From Mucilaginibacter ginsenosidivorax (lineage in GTDB: Bacteria > Bacteroidota > Bacteroidia > Sphingobacteriales > Sphingobacteriaceae): a stretch of DNA of 64,000 nt. The notes beneath the pieces are model-generated. The model was not told where the DNA came from. It searched no databases and worked only from the letters and a program-made list of their open reading frames with translations. Numbering within the stretch: the first letter of the stretch is position 1; every line of letters begins with the position of its first letter. Shown here in pieces: positions 17,899 to 26,924 of this stretch. Both the position numbers and the translations under genes were made by a program. Where the stretch lies: NCBI RefSeq assembly GCF_007971525.1, contig NZ_CP042437.1:6324001-6388000 (forward strand), read 5' to 3'.

Positions 17899-18115
17899 CC
17901 CCAGCTACCGTAAGCGTTTTTTCGCTGCCGCAAGCCTCCAGGCTTGTGCGCCCGCTGATAGGTAAACGCTATGCCAAGTAATGAATATGCAACACCCGGA
18001 TGAAATTAAACATCCGGGTGTTTTTATATACCGGCAGCTCGCGATAACGGTTGCAGTGAGCCCAAAACGCGAGCAGGGCGGGGCAGAAGGCAAACCGAGG
18101 ACTTGTAACCCCACT
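17899..18115 (+). repeat. REP-like repeat, copy C (long form)
   Basis: It carries CCCCAGCTACCGTAAGCG, CGCTGCCGCAAG, a CAAGCCTCCAGGCTTG palindrome, GCTGATAGGTAAACGC and a terminator hairpin. A second GC-rich module (TTGCAGTGAGCCC to GGACTTGTAAC, about 18047-18110) is shared with copies D and F. From 18116 to 18371 no gene is evident; the sequence turns AT-rich before the pilin operon. Confidence 0.72.
17993..18026 (+). terminator. Terminator hairpin in repeat C
   Basis: CACCCGGATG (17993-18002) pairs with CATCCGGGTG (18011-18020), followed by TTTTT. It separates cassette 1 from the secretion operon. Confidence 0.78.
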
Positions 18116-18371
18116 TTTTTAATGATGAAAACAAGAACGGGGTTGTCATTTACAGATCCGTTTTTTTTGCTTTATGCGCTATTGATCAATAAGCCATTTT
18201 CTAAAACTTCACTTATTTCCATAGTCTGATGTTGAACCTCATCAAAAATTAGATTTCAATTCAAACACATGATGCTTTCACAATATTTTTTCTGAAATAT
18301 TAAAGCTTTAATTAACGATATTTTATTAACTTTCACTCCAAATTAAAATTATTGCCCTGAAGCCTGAGCCG

Positions 18372-18379
18372 TATATTCG
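18372..18379 (+). promoter_or_regulatory. Candidate -7 element of the plus-strand secretion operon
   Basis: TATATTCG differs at one position from TAnnTTTG. It lies so close to the ATG at 18387 that the transcript would be nearly leaderless. There is no convincing TTTG 19-21 bp upstream. Confidence 0.35.
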
Positions 18380-18386
18380 CTATTTT

Positions 18387-18824
18387 ATGTTTTTTGTAAA
18401 GAAATACCTCAAACCAAACCCCGAACGCGCGTTAAAAGCGCTGTCACTCATGGAAATACTGGTTGTACTGATCATTATCGGTATTTTAGTGTTATTGGCT
18501 CTGCCCAATCTGTTGCCCGTGATTACCCGTGCAAAAACCACCGAAGCTAAACTGCAGCTTGAGCACGTATCGATGCTGGAGAAAACCTATTTCTACGAGC
18601 ATTCCAAATATACCAATGACCTTAACGAACTGGGCTTTATCCAGGAAAAGCTAAGCACCGAAAGCAAGGACGCCAGGGCGAACTATAAGATAGAGATCAC
18701 CAATGCTTCCAACACCGGTTTTACCGCCAGGGCAACCTCGGTAGTTGATTTTAACCAGGACGGTAATTTTAACGTTTGGGAGATGAACCAGGACAAGGTA
18801 TTGAAAGAAGTAACCCCGGATTAA
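18387..18824 (+). CDS. Type II secretion / pilus pseudopilin (GspG-like)
   Basis: This 145-residue prepilin has an 18-residue basic leader (MFFVKKYLKPNPERALKA) and then LSLMEILVVLIIIGILVLLA, the N-methylation/processing site and assembly helix with Glu at mature +5. The -1 residue is Ala rather than the usual Gly. The globular part contains a helix and an Asp/Asn-rich C-terminal turn (DFNQDGNFNVWEMNQD), reminiscent of the calcium site of GspG major pseudopilins. It heads an operon with a prepilin peptidase, GspE, GspD, GspL- and GspM-like genes, so it is probably the major pseudopilin. No other Met could serve as start before the helix. Confidence 0.85.
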   Translation: MFFVKKYLKPNPERALKALSLMEILVVLIIIGILVLLALPNLLPVITRAKTTEAKLQLEHVSMLEKTYFYEHSKYTNDLNELGFIQEKLSTESKDARANYKIEITNASNTGFTARATSVVDFNQDGNFNVWEMNQDKVLKEVTPD

Positions 18825-18825
18825 A

Positions 18826-19365
18826 GTGTTGCTGGCTATCCGTTTTGCTTTGTTGTTGTCGCTGCTCGTTATTCTCCTGCAGGACTTTTGTTTTCGGGCT
18901 GTGCACTGGGCGCTGTTTCCGTTGCTGACTATAGGCCTGTTAAGCCTCAAACTGCTCGAAGGTAACGATGCTTCCTTAGCCGGCGAACAGATTGCCGTTA
19001 ACTTAAGCTTCCTGGTGATGGTTCTGGCGATATTAACCGGCTACCTTTTCATGAGCAGGAGGCGGTTCATCAACATTACTAAAGGGTTAATGGGATGGGG
19101 CGATATTTTATTTTTAGCAGCTATCGGGTTTTATTTGTCGGTACTTAACTATGTTTTTTTTTATATCGTTAGTATCCCAATAGTGTTAATATTATGGTTG
19201 TTTTATCAGCTTATAGCCGGCAATAAAGGCAAACATATTCCATTGGCCGGGTTACAGTCCTTATTATTTATTGTATTTTTAGCCGGCGACTGGTGGTATT
19301 TTCATATCCGTATTACCGATGATTACTGGTTGCTCCGTTACCTTACGCCATGGATACAGCAATAA
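18826..19365 (+). CDS. Prepilin peptidase (A24 family, short form)
   Basis: This 179-residue polytopic membrane protein starts with GTG one base after the pilin stop. The two catalytic aspartates of type IV prepilin peptidases are recognisable: Asp20 in LLQDFCFRAVHW and Asp93 in the G-x-G-D-like motif GWGDILF. Length and lack of the N-terminal Cys zinc/methylase domain indicate a minimal A24 protease. It would cleave the leaders of the pseudopilins in this operon and the convergent one. Its end overlaps the gspE-like start by 16 bp, which indicates translational coupling. Confidence 0.82.
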   Translation: MLLAIRFALLLSLLVILLQDFCFRAVHWALFPLLTIGLLSLKLLEGNDASLAGEQIAVNLSFLVMVLAILTGYLFMSRRRFINITKGLMGWGDILFLAAIGFYLSVLNYVFFYIVSIPIVLILWLFYQLIAGNKGKHIPLAGLQSLLFIVFLAGDWWYFHIRITDDYWLLRYLTPWIQQ

Positions 19366-20783
19366 AGATAGCCTTACTAACCGAGCATATCCATATCCTT
19401 TCCAAGGATTTGGCCTGGCATTACCGTGTGCTGCCCAAAGGGCGGGTTAATGGGCAACTGGCTTTGTATTGCGAAGAAAATACCGATATCGGCAGCCTTG
19501 CCGCCGAGCTGGAAATAATGCTTGGCCTGGATATTCTCCTGGAGCCCATCGCTGCATCAGAAATTGCCCGGCTGCTGGCTACCTACTATATTAAGGATAA
19601 TACCACAACCGGGGCGCTGCAGGCCAATGTACGCCATGATGAGGATAGTTTTTTAATGAACCTGATTGGTGAGGCAAAAAACCTGAAGAGCAGCGATATT
19701 CATATCGAACGTTACGAGAATAAATGTAGGGTAAGGATCCGCATTGACGGGAACATGGTGGAGCGTTACCTGCTGAAAGAGGACGACTATCCGGCGCTTA
19801 TTAACAAAGTAAAGATCATGGGTAACCTGGATATTGCCGAAAAACGCCTGCCCCAGGACGGCAGGATCAATTTTAGTCACCAGGGGCACCAGTTTGACAT
19901 CCGGGCGTCTATCCTGCCTACGCTTTACGGCGAAAAGGTTGTACTAAGGTTGCTGAACAACGATGCTACAGATATTGATTTGAACAGTCTCGGATTTTCG
20001 GCGTTTGATTTGGATAATTACCTCCAGGGGGCCAAAAGGCCAAATGGTATCCTGCTGATTAGCGGCCCTACGGGATCGGGCAAAACCACCACGCTGTATG
20101 CCACATTGAAGCTGCTTAACAAGGAAACCCGTAATATCCTGACTATAGAAGACCCGGTAGAATACACGCTGGAAGGGGTAAACCAGGTGCAGCTCAAGGA
20201 GGCTATCGGCCTTACTTTCGCGGCGGCGCTCCGCACCTTCCTGCGTCAGGACCCGGACGTGATTATGGTTGGCGAGATACGCGATACCGAGACAGCTAAT
20301 ATGGCTATCAGGGCCGCGCTTACCGGTCACCTTGTGTTGTCAACCATCCACACCAATTCTGCCTGGGGAACGGTTTCCCGGTTGATAGATATGGGCATCC
20401 CATCATATATGGTAGCCAATACGCTAAATACTACCGTAGCCCAGCGATTGATCCGACTGCTTTGCCCGCATTGTAAAGTGGAAAAGGACTTTGACAAAAC
20501 ATTATATCCGCGGCAGTTTAAACCTTACCGCGAGGTTTCGGCCCATTATACACCCCGGGGGTGTGAAAAATGCTATTACACCGGTTATAAAGGGAGAAAA
20601 GCCGTTTACGAAGTGGTACCTGTAGACCTTGACTTAGCCAACGAAATAAAAAACGGCAATATGCAGGTGCAGGCACTTTTAGAAGAACGGGGCATTAAAA
20701 CCCTTGCCGAAAACGCTTTCGGCCTGTTTGCCGATGGCCAGACATCTATTGACGAGATATACCCGCTATTATTTAATTACTAA
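19350..20783 (+). CDS. GspE/PilB-type secretion ATPase
   Basis: This 477-residue protein has a short N-terminal GspE-like domain and a full ATPase core: SSDIHIERYE before the nucleotide site, Walker A GPTGSGKTTTLY (about 239-250), an Asp box (TIEDPVEY), Walker B/GspE signature DPDVIMVGEIRDTETA (about 301-316) and a His box (LVLSTIHTNSA). The tetracysteine zinc site is CPHC near 372 and C-x-x-C near 405-408 (GCEKCYYTGYKGR). It is the cytoplasmic motor that drives pseudopilus assembly. All catalytic motifs are intact. Confidence 0.94.
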   Translation: MDTAIKIALLTEHIHILSKDLAWHYRVLPKGRVNGQLALYCEENTDIGSLAAELEIMLGLDILLEPIAASEIARLLATYYIKDNTTTGALQANVRHDEDSFLMNLIGEAKNLKSSDIHIERYENKCRVRIRIDGNMVERYLLKEDDYPALINKVKIMGNLDIAEKRLPQDGRINFSHQGHQFDIRASILPTLYGEKVVLRLLNNDATDIDLNSLGFSAFDLDNYLQGAKRPNGILLISGPTGSGKTTTLYATLKLLNKETRNILTIEDPVEYTLEGVNQVQLKEAIGLTFAAALRTFLRQDPDVIMVGEIRDTETANMAIRAALTGHLVLSTIHTNSAWGTVSRLIDMGIPSYMVANTLNTTVAQRLIRLLCPHCKVEKDFDKTLYPRQFKPYREVSAHYTPRGCEKCYYTGYKGRKAVYEVVPVDLDLANEIKNGNMQVQALLEERGIKTLAENAFGLFADGQTSIDEIYPLLFNY

Positions 20784-20791
20784 AGTATTAT

Positions 20792-22735
20792 ATGCTAAAA
20801 AAAATTACCTGCCTTATCATTTGTTTTTACTTGTTTACCACAGCTATAACAGCCAGCGCCCAGCAGCAGGACAGGCTACAGGTTATCAAGCAAAAACTGG
20901 ATGAGCTTGCAACGGATGTTCCTGGGCTTAACCAAAAAGTGCAGTTACTGGTTACCGGTGTTTCCATCCACGAATACCTGAATGCTATTGCCCGCTCCAA
21001 TAATTTGAGTATAAGCTCCGATCCCGGGCTTAATTTTAGCATCTCGGATACTTTTACCGGTGTTTCGGCATCCAATATATTGTTGCTGCTTGCTCAAAAA
21101 TATAACCTGGACATTGCTGTTGTGGGTTCCATTATTAATATTACCCCTTACCGGGACCCTAACCAGTTTTTAAAGCCGCCGCCTAAAGAATTGGGCGTAA
21201 AATATAACGGGGCAAACAATACCCTCTCGCTATCATTAACTAACGATAGCCTGGCGGCTGCGGCGAAAAAAATAACGCAGCTATCCGGAAAAAATATTGT
21301 GGTGCCAGGTACATTGCAAGGCAAAATAGTTACCTCGTATATTGCAGATGCTCCATTTGAGGCGGCTTTGGGTAAACTGGCCTATGCTAATGAGATAAAA
21401 ATGGTACATACCGCGGATGATTTTTACCTTTTTCAGCCGCTGGAAGAAAATGAAGAGGTTTATGTTAATGGGGATAAAAATACTGGCGTAAGGAAATCGT
21501 TCCGCAATAACGCTGGCGGAGGCCAGCCAGGAGGGGGCGGTGCCAGCGGACTGTTTGTGAGGCAGGTTAACGGACAAAAGCTGATCTCGGTGGATGCCGT
21601 TAACAGCCCCATTATTGATCTGGTAAAACGTGCCTCGCAGGAAACAGGAAAAAATTATTCCATTTACTCGGATATTAAAGGAGCTATAACCCTTCATGTA
21701 AATGATGTTAGCTACGATGACCTGCTAACCTTACTGTTTAAAAGTACCGAATACACTTTCCATTCCGAAAAAGGTATTTATGTAATTGGCGACCGCAAGC
21801 TGGAAGGCTTGCGTACTTTCAGGGCTATTCACCTGCAAAACCGCGCAATTGACACCATTGTAACTATGATCCCTTCAGAATGGAAGCGTGGTATCGAGAT
21901 CAAAGAATTTCGTGAACAAAACACCCTTTTACTTTCCGGGTCGGGGGCACAGATAGATGAAGTAGAAGGCTTCATTAAGCAGATGGACGTACTTGTTCCG
22001 GTTGTGCTGATAGAAGTTACGATGATTGATGTACACAAAACCCGGAGCGTTTCAACCGGAATTTCTGCCGGCGTTTCTGACAGTGTAAAAACGGGTGGCA
22101 CGGTATTACCTGGCATAGATTACACTTTTGGCGCAAAGGGAGTTAACGACTTTTTAAACAGCGTGGGCAAAGCTACCTCGCTTAACCTTGGCCATGTGGT
22201 GCCTAATTTTTACGTAAGGCTGCAGGCGTTGGAGAATAATAACAACATTGATGTGCGATCGGTGCCCAAATTAACGGCGCTTAACGGGCATTCGGCAACC
22301 CTGAGTATCGGCAGCAAGCGTTACTACAAAAACACAACACAGAACGTTATCCCTTCCATCCAAAGCGCGCAATCCATATTTACCAATGTGTACCAGGAAG
22401 TAAATGCCGATTTGTCTATCGCTATAAAACCCATTGTCTCCGGCGATGATCAGGTAACCCTTGGCATTAAAATAAATATATCCGATTTTACTGCTATTCC
22501 TACCGATGGTTCGCCGCCGCCGCAGGCCATCAGCAAATTTGAAACCAGCCTGCGGGTACACAGCGAGGATACCATAGTATTGGGCGGGCTGGAGCGTACA
22601 GAAACCGACGATAGCGGCTCGGGGATACCCTTGCTCTCCAGGATCCCTATTTTAAAATGGATTTTCAGCAGCCGTACCCGCACAAATGCAAAGGTGGTTA
22701 CGGTACTGTTTATCAAATCCACTATTATCAGGTAA
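20792..22735 (+). CDS. Secretin (GspD/PilQ-like outer-membrane channel)
   Basis: This 647-residue protein has a signal peptide (MLKKITCLIICFYLFTTAIT). Periplasmic N-domains follow, including a secretin/TonB short N-terminal-like stretch near 45-105 and an NolW-like EVEGFIKQMDVLVPVVLIEV. The C-terminal secretin beta-barrel domain has VPKLTALNGHSATLSIG and the hallmark GGLERTE-x(6)-G-I-P-L-L-S-R-I-P-I-L-K-W-I-F. A Gly/Gln-rich linker lies near 237-253. It forms the outer-membrane pore of the T2SS/T4P-like system. It begins 8 bp after gspE and ends 4 bp before the next gene. No pilotin gene was recognised. Confidence 0.92.
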   Translation: MLKKITCLIICFYLFTTAITASAQQQDRLQVIKQKLDELATDVPGLNQKVQLLVTGVSIHEYLNAIARSNNLSISSDPGLNFSISDTFTGVSASNILLLLAQKYNLDIAVVGSIINITPYRDPNQFLKPPPKELGVKYNGANNTLSLSLTNDSLAAAAKKITQLSGKNIVVPGTLQGKIVTSYIADAPFEAALGKLAYANEIKMVHTADDFYLFQPLEENEEVYVNGDKNTGVRKSFRNNAGGGQPGGGGASGLFVRQVNGQKLISVDAVNSPIIDLVKRASQETGKNYSIYSDIKGAITLHVNDVSYDDLLTLLFKSTEYTFHSEKGIYVIGDRKLEGLRTFRAIHLQNRAIDTIVTMIPSEWKRGIEIKEFREQNTLLLSGSGAQIDEVEGFIKQMDVLVPVVLIEVTMIDVHKTRSVSTGISAGVSDSVKTGGTVLPGIDYTFGAKGVNDFLNSVGKATSLNLGHVVPNFYVRLQALENNNNIDVRSVPKLTALNGHSATLSIGSKRYYKNTTQNVIPSIQSAQSIFTNVYQEVNADLSIAIKPIVSGDDQVTLGIKINISDFTAIPTDGSPPPQAISKFETSLRVHSEDTIVLGGLERTETDDSGSGIPLLSRIPILKWIFSSRTRTNAKVVTVLFIKSTIIR

Positions 22736-22739
22736 TATT

Positions 22740-23954
22740 ATGGGTTTATTATCGCCATATTACCATATTAACCAGGCGGCCGGTATCACTATAGATATTG
22801 CACAGGATGGCTCCTATACCATAAACTGCTGCCAGGTTAGTACCGATCACAAACAGCTTACGATTGAAAAAAAGCTTGGTGTAAAAGATGATGCAGAGGG
22901 GCTTGCCAAAAAACTTGACAACAAAATACCCATCGCTTTAAACTTATCGGGCAAAGGCATCTTAACCAAGCAGGTAACAGCCGCTTCCGGCGATGAACAG
23001 CAGGACATGGCCAAAATAATACCTAACCTGAATGTAGACGATTTTTACCTGCAGCAATTTACATCCAACGATCAGTTGTTTGTATCCCTGGTAAGGAAAA
23101 CGCTGGCCGACCATTGGATAAATATATTGGAGCAGCAGGGCTTTACCATACTGATGCTGAGCCTTGGCCCATTCGCCACATCCCATATGTTAAACCAGCT
23201 TAATGTTTACGAAAGCGATGTAGTGTTTAACGGCATCCAGATAAACCGGGATGCCGCACTGAACTGGACGGCCGTGCAATACAGCCCCGCATTTGTGGCC
23301 CCTTTCATCCTTAAAATCGGGACGGAGCCCATCGACCAACAATTGATTATGCCCTACGCTGCAGCTTTTCAACTGGTGCTGGCAGATAAACTGGAGCCGG
23401 TTAAAGCAAAGGTTGATGCCACGGATGCCCGGTACTTACAAATTATAGGAACAAAAAAACTCAAAGTAACGGGTGCCTTAATATTGGGTGTTTTCTTTAT
23501 TCTTTTACTGCTCAATTTTGTAACCCTTTCCTGGCTCAATTCTGAAAATAGCCGGCTCGACGGCCAGGCCAGCCTATCTGCAAACAGCAATAGCGATATG
23601 CAGGTGCTCACCGAGCAGATTAAAGCAAAAGAAGCCCTCCTGAAGGATATGGGGTGGGACGGAGGCTTTAACAAAGCCAGGCTTATAGATCAGCTTGCAG
23701 CTTTGCTGCCGGGTGAGGTAACCCTGAAGGAAATAGCAATAAACCCTGCAGATATCAACAATAAAGATTCGCGCGGGCAGCATTTTTTAGACAGGAGAAT
23801 AAAGCTTTCAGGGAATTCGCAACAAGTTATTGCTGTAAATGAATGGATAGCGCGCATTAAAACATTAAAGTGGGTAAAGGGCGCGGGGCTTGATAACTTC
23901 GAATTCGATAACGACCAGAACACGGGTAAGTTTAATATTATCATCAACTATTAG
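22740..23954 (+). CDS. GspL / PilM-PilN-like assembly platform protein
   Basis: With start ATG 22740, just after the secretin stop, the product has about 404 residues. The N-terminal 240 residues form a divergent actin-like PilM/GspL cytoplasmic domain (GITIDIAQDGSYTI, IALNLSGKG). One membrane helix (about 243-265, VTGALILGVFFILLLLNFV) follows, then a heptad-like stretch and a PilN/ferredoxin-like periplasmic domain (LIDQLAALLPGEVTLKEIAI). One gene therefore combines PilM and PilN, as GspL does in T2SS. Earlier in-frame starts overlap the secretin and lack support. Assignment rests on architecture and operon position more than on strict motifs. Confidence 0.75.
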   Translation: MGLLSPYYHINQAAGITIDIAQDGSYTINCCQVSTDHKQLTIEKKLGVKDDAEGLAKKLDNKIPIALNLSGKGILTKQVTAASGDEQQDMAKIIPNLNVDDFYLQQFTSNDQLFVSLVRKTLADHWINILEQQGFTILMLSLGPFATSHMLNQLNVYESDVVFNGIQINRDAALNWTAVQYSPAFVAPFILKIGTEPIDQQLIMPYAAAFQLVLADKLEPVKAKVDATDARYLQIIGTKKLKVTGALILGVFFILLLLNFVTLSWLNSENSRLDGQASLSANSNSDMQVLTEQIKAKEALLKDMGWDGGFNKARLIDQLAALLPGEVTLKEIAINPADINNKDSRGQHFLDRRIKLSGNSQQVIAVNEWIARIKTLKWVKGAGLDNFEFDNDQNTGKFNIIINY

Positions 23955-23955
23955 C

Positions 23956-24480
23956 ATGCTGAAAAACCTGAACATCAAAAAGGAATATCTGCTGATAGCA
24001 GGATCGGTACTGCTTTTACTGGTATGCTACCGCTTTTCATTCAGCCATACCGTAGACGCCTGGAAACTCCGGCGCGAGTTACAGCAAAAAATAACCCAGG
24101 CCGGCGACCTAACCTACCAGCCCGGCTACCTGGAGCGGAAAGACAATAACCTTGATCATATTATCGCCCGGTTTAAAATAGACACGGCCACCATGCGCAG
24201 CAATATGATCACCACGATTGCCCTTCAGGCCGAAAAACTAAACGTGAGGCTATCGAGAGTACCGGTGCAACCCAGCTCGGCCCCCGACGACAAATACATC
24301 ATTCAGCGACTGGATTTTGAAGGCGATTTTTTTTCGCTTTGCAAATTATTGCAGCAACTGCAATCTACAGACGGTACCGGGCTGATACGCGCCGTTGACT
24401 TTGTGTCGGGTAAGACGATAGGGGGGAATACGGAAACAAAGGTGCTTGGCATGCGGGTGTTTGTTGCGGTGATTAAGTGA
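23956..24480 (+). CDS. GspM / PilO-like assembly protein
   Basis: This 174-residue protein starts 1 bp after the GspL-like gene. It has a short cytoplasmic tail, one membrane helix (about 12-28, YLLIAGSVLLLLVCYRF), a coiled-coil-prone stretch (WKLRRELQQKITQAG) and a small alpha/beta domain with the PilO-like pattern I-Q-R-L-D-F-E-G-D-F-F-S-L-C-K-L-L-Q-Q-L. PilO/GspM proteins pair with PilN/GspL in the inner-membrane platform. It ends the plus-strand operon. Confidence 0.72.
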   Translation: MLKNLNIKKEYLLIAGSVLLLLVCYRFSFSHTVDAWKLRRELQQKITQAGDLTYQPGYLERKDNNLDHIIARFKIDTATMRSNMITTIALQAEKLNVRLSRVPVQPSSAPDDKYIIQRLDFEGDFFSLCKLLQQLQSTDGTGLIRAVDFVSGKTIGGNTETKVLGMRVFVAVIK

Positions 24481-24607
24481 TAGGTTTTCGGTAAACGAAG
24501 GATTTTTACGGCGGACGATCTTTAGCAGGAAAACTACATGCTAAATCGTTTAATATGCGGCGGCGTGAATATATATTATGATGCCCCCAAATTTATTATC
24601 TCAAACC

Positions 24608-24860
24608 TTTGGAGTTTTGGTTTTCAAATAATACTTTCGTAAAACTTAAACAAATCACAACACCATGAAAAACGCCCTCAAAAGTTCGCCTTATTAGGCA
24701 AATAATCTTTTAATATTAGTTAAAGTAAAGTATTTACTTATAGCAAATAAGGCTATTCGGTTTTATTTTATTTGTGCGGCTATGAGGGCGATGAATCGCC
24801 TTTCAATCAGCCCTGTTTAACAACTTCGTCTTTCAATTACAAAATTCAAAACTTAAATAA
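24608..24860 (+). promoter_or_regulatory. Promoter and leader of cassette 2 with 10-codon upstream ORF
   Basis: TTTG (24608-24611) is followed after 20 bases by TACTTTCG (24632-24639), a one-mismatch fit to the Bacteroidota consensus. A 10-codon ORF (24665-24697, peptide MKNALKSSPY) comes next. Its last codons form the left arm of an inverted repeat GCCTTATT (24688-24695) / AATAAGGC (24746-24753), so translating it would melt the hairpin. A further palindrome GGCGATGAATCGCC lies near 24788-24802. From 24481 to 24607 nothing is recognised. Confidence 0.45.
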
Positions 24861-25637
24861 ATGAAATCATTTTCTCTCCTGGTATTGGCTGTGCTATTTT
24901 CAGCTTTTTCGTCTTATGCGCAAAATACATTTCCGGCTACCGGCAATGTTGGCATGGGTACAACATCCCCCGCAACTAACCTTCACATTGTTGGCACCGG
25001 TACAAATACTGACGGTGATAACGCCCACCCAACAAATGGCGGCGGGTTGATCATTCAGGGAAATACTGGAGCAAGATCGGCCGGCGCTGGCGCGCAGTTA
25101 GAATTTGCAATTCCGGCAAATACCGACGGTACTAATGTTTGGGGACAAGGACGAATTATCACGGTAGCAGGCACAGCCACCGGTGGTGATGCTACAGGAA
25201 AAATGATTATAGGTACCAGAAGGTCGTTCAATAAATTAGGAACAGGCAATCAATGGTATTATGGTAATGACCTGGTTATTGACGGAGCTGGAAATATAGG
25301 GATAGGGACATTAACGCCGCGCGAGGCCTTATCGGTAAATGGTAATATTCGTTCAAAACAGGTTAAAGTAGAAATAACCAACTGGCCCGACTACGTTTTC
25401 AAAAAAGATTATCAACTCCCGTCCCTAACTGAGGTAAAAATCTATCTCGACCGAAACCAACATCTGCCGGACATGCCGTCTGAAGCGGAAGTTACCAAAG
25501 ATGGTCTTAACCTGGGCGAGATGAACAAGTTACTGGTTAAAAAGATGGAAGAAATGACGCTGTATATGATAGAAGCCAAAGAGGAGATCAACGAATTAAA
25601 AAAACAAGTGCAGGATTTAAAGAAACAAGTTAAATAG
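24861..25637 (+). CDS. Secreted fibre-like protein 2a
   Basis: This 258-residue protein has signal peptide MKSFSLLVLAVLFSAFSSYA, then N-V-G-M-G-T-T-S-P-A-T-N-L-H-I-V, a beta-rich body (GQGRIITVAGTATG, MIIGTRRSFNKLG) and an N-I-G-I-G-T blade. The shared C-terminal signature is ITNWPDYVFKKDYQLPSL, NQHLPDMPS, GLNLGEMNKLLVKKMEEMTL, followed by a coiled coil of E-L-K-K-Q-V repeats. It is nearly the same as the first gene of cassette 3 (36874), showing that cassettes 2 and 3 share a recent duplication. It lies 4 bp before fibre gene 2b. Confidence 0.75.
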   Translation: MKSFSLLVLAVLFSAFSSYAQNTFPATGNVGMGTTSPATNLHIVGTGTNTDGDNAHPTNGGGLIIQGNTGARSAGAGAQLEFAIPANTDGTNVWGQGRIITVAGTATGGDATGKMIIGTRRSFNKLGTGNQWYYGNDLVIDGAGNIGIGTLTPREALSVNGNIRSKQVKVEITNWPDYVFKKDYQLPSLTEVKIYLDRNQHLPDMPSEAEVTKDGLNLGEMNKLLVKKMEEMTLYMIEAKEEINELKKQVQDLKKQVK

Positions 25638-25641
25638 AGAT

Positions 25642-26919
25642 ATGAAAAAGATTTTACTTCTGATTCTGGCCGGTTTAACCAGTGTGCAATTTGCCAATGC
25701 GCAAACCAAAACGGTTACCGTTGATGCCAATGATGTATTAAATAATAATACAAAAATAGTTGCCCAAACATCGCTTGGACAATCCTTTTTTACGGGGCAT
25801 CAATTGGGCTCTACCTATTCATATCCGGCAGCCGGAATTTTTAGGGCCTGGACAGATCAACCCACAGGATCGGCGAACTATTATTATGATGGTTTAACCA
25901 ACGGTACAATAAACTTCAGTGTGAGAGCCGATGGGCAGGGTTATTTTGCGGGCAATGTAGGTATCGGTACTAATGCCCCAACCGCAAAATTACATCTGTT
26001 TAATCAGTATGATGTTAACCAGCCTACGGCCTTAAAAATGTTCTACCAGGGAACCTGGGGCACGCCTGCTTATGCCAGTGGCTTCAGATTTATTGACCTT
26101 AACAGCACCGAAAGTGGGAAAGTGTTGCAGGTTAACGGAACAGGTATCGGAATTGGATATGATCCGCCAGCCTGGTCTTCTCCCGATAAATTATATATAA
26201 GTGGGAATGTCGGTATTGGAACTAACATCTTATCGGCCAAGTTTACTGTTTATAATAGCACCCCCCTGGGCTCTACAGCGAAAAATAATGTATTGCTAAG
26301 TTCGGTAAGCAGCACTGCGGGTACAGCAAATAACTTTAAAAACAATCTCTGGCTTGTACGCAATGCTGCTGGCAGCGACTGGACGACGGCAAGATTACAC
26401 GATGGAATTTCCGTTGACGTATCATTTGGCAACCCCCAAACGGATACCAGGACCTGGTGGGAAAGGGACCCTAACCAGGATATACAATCCTGGGGGACTT
26501 CTGGTAATACCTATTTATCCATTAATGCGGGGAATGTGGGTGTGGGAACAATAGATACCAAAGGCTATAAGTTCGCCGTGAACGGCAATGTCATCGCAAC
26601 ATCTATGACTGTTAAATTATATGCCAACTGGCCCGATTACGTTTTCAAAAAAGACTATACACTGCCCGCTTTAACCGATGTGAAAACCTACATCGATGAA
26701 AATCATCACTTGCCCGAAATTCCATCTGAACAGGAGGTTGCCAAGAACGGCATCAACCTGGGCGAAATGAACAAACTATTGCTTAAAAAGGTGGAAGAGT
26801 TGACACTGTATTTGATTGAGAAGGACAAAAATGAAAAAGAAAATACTGCTCAGCTTAAGCTCATGGCACAAGAAATTGCTAATCTGAAAAAACAAGTTAC
26901 CCACCTCGATAAAAAATAA
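25642..26919 (+). CDS. Secreted fibre-like protein 2b
   Basis: This 425-residue protein has signal peptide MKKILLLILAGLTSVQFANA, several N-V-G-I-G-T-N blades separated by beta-rich insertions, and the common C-terminal signature (YANWPDYVFKKDYTLPAL, NHHLPEIPSEQEV, GINLGEMNKLLLKKVEEL) ending in a coiled coil. The stalk differs from its neighbours, and only the blade and tail are conserved. This is the pattern expected when fibre specificity diversifies on a fixed base. Start and signal peptide are unambiguous. Confidence 0.75.
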   Translation: MKKILLLILAGLTSVQFANAQTKTVTVDANDVLNNNTKIVAQTSLGQSFFTGHQLGSTYSYPAAGIFRAWTDQPTGSANYYYDGLTNGTINFSVRADGQGYFAGNVGIGTNAPTAKLHLFNQYDVNQPTALKMFYQGTWGTPAYASGFRFIDLNSTESGKVLQVNGTGIGIGYDPPAWSSPDKLYISGNVGIGTNILSAKFTVYNSTPLGSTAKNNVLLSSVSSTAGTANNFKNNLWLVRNAAGSDWTTARLHDGISVDVSFGNPQTDTRTWWERDPNQDIQSWGTSGNTYLSINAGNVGVGTIDTKGYKFAVNGNVIATSMTVKLYANWPDYVFKKDYTLPALTDVKTYIDENHHLPEIPSEQEVAKNGINLGEMNKLLLKKVEELTLYLIEKDKNEKENTAQLKLMAQEIANLKKQVTHLDKK

Positions 26920-26924
26920 CCGAA

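Noticed and set aside
17981..18229. 82-codon plus-strand frame between repeat C and the pilin operon
   Set aside because: Its first half is the repeat and terminator, the rest has no protein character, and no family is seen.
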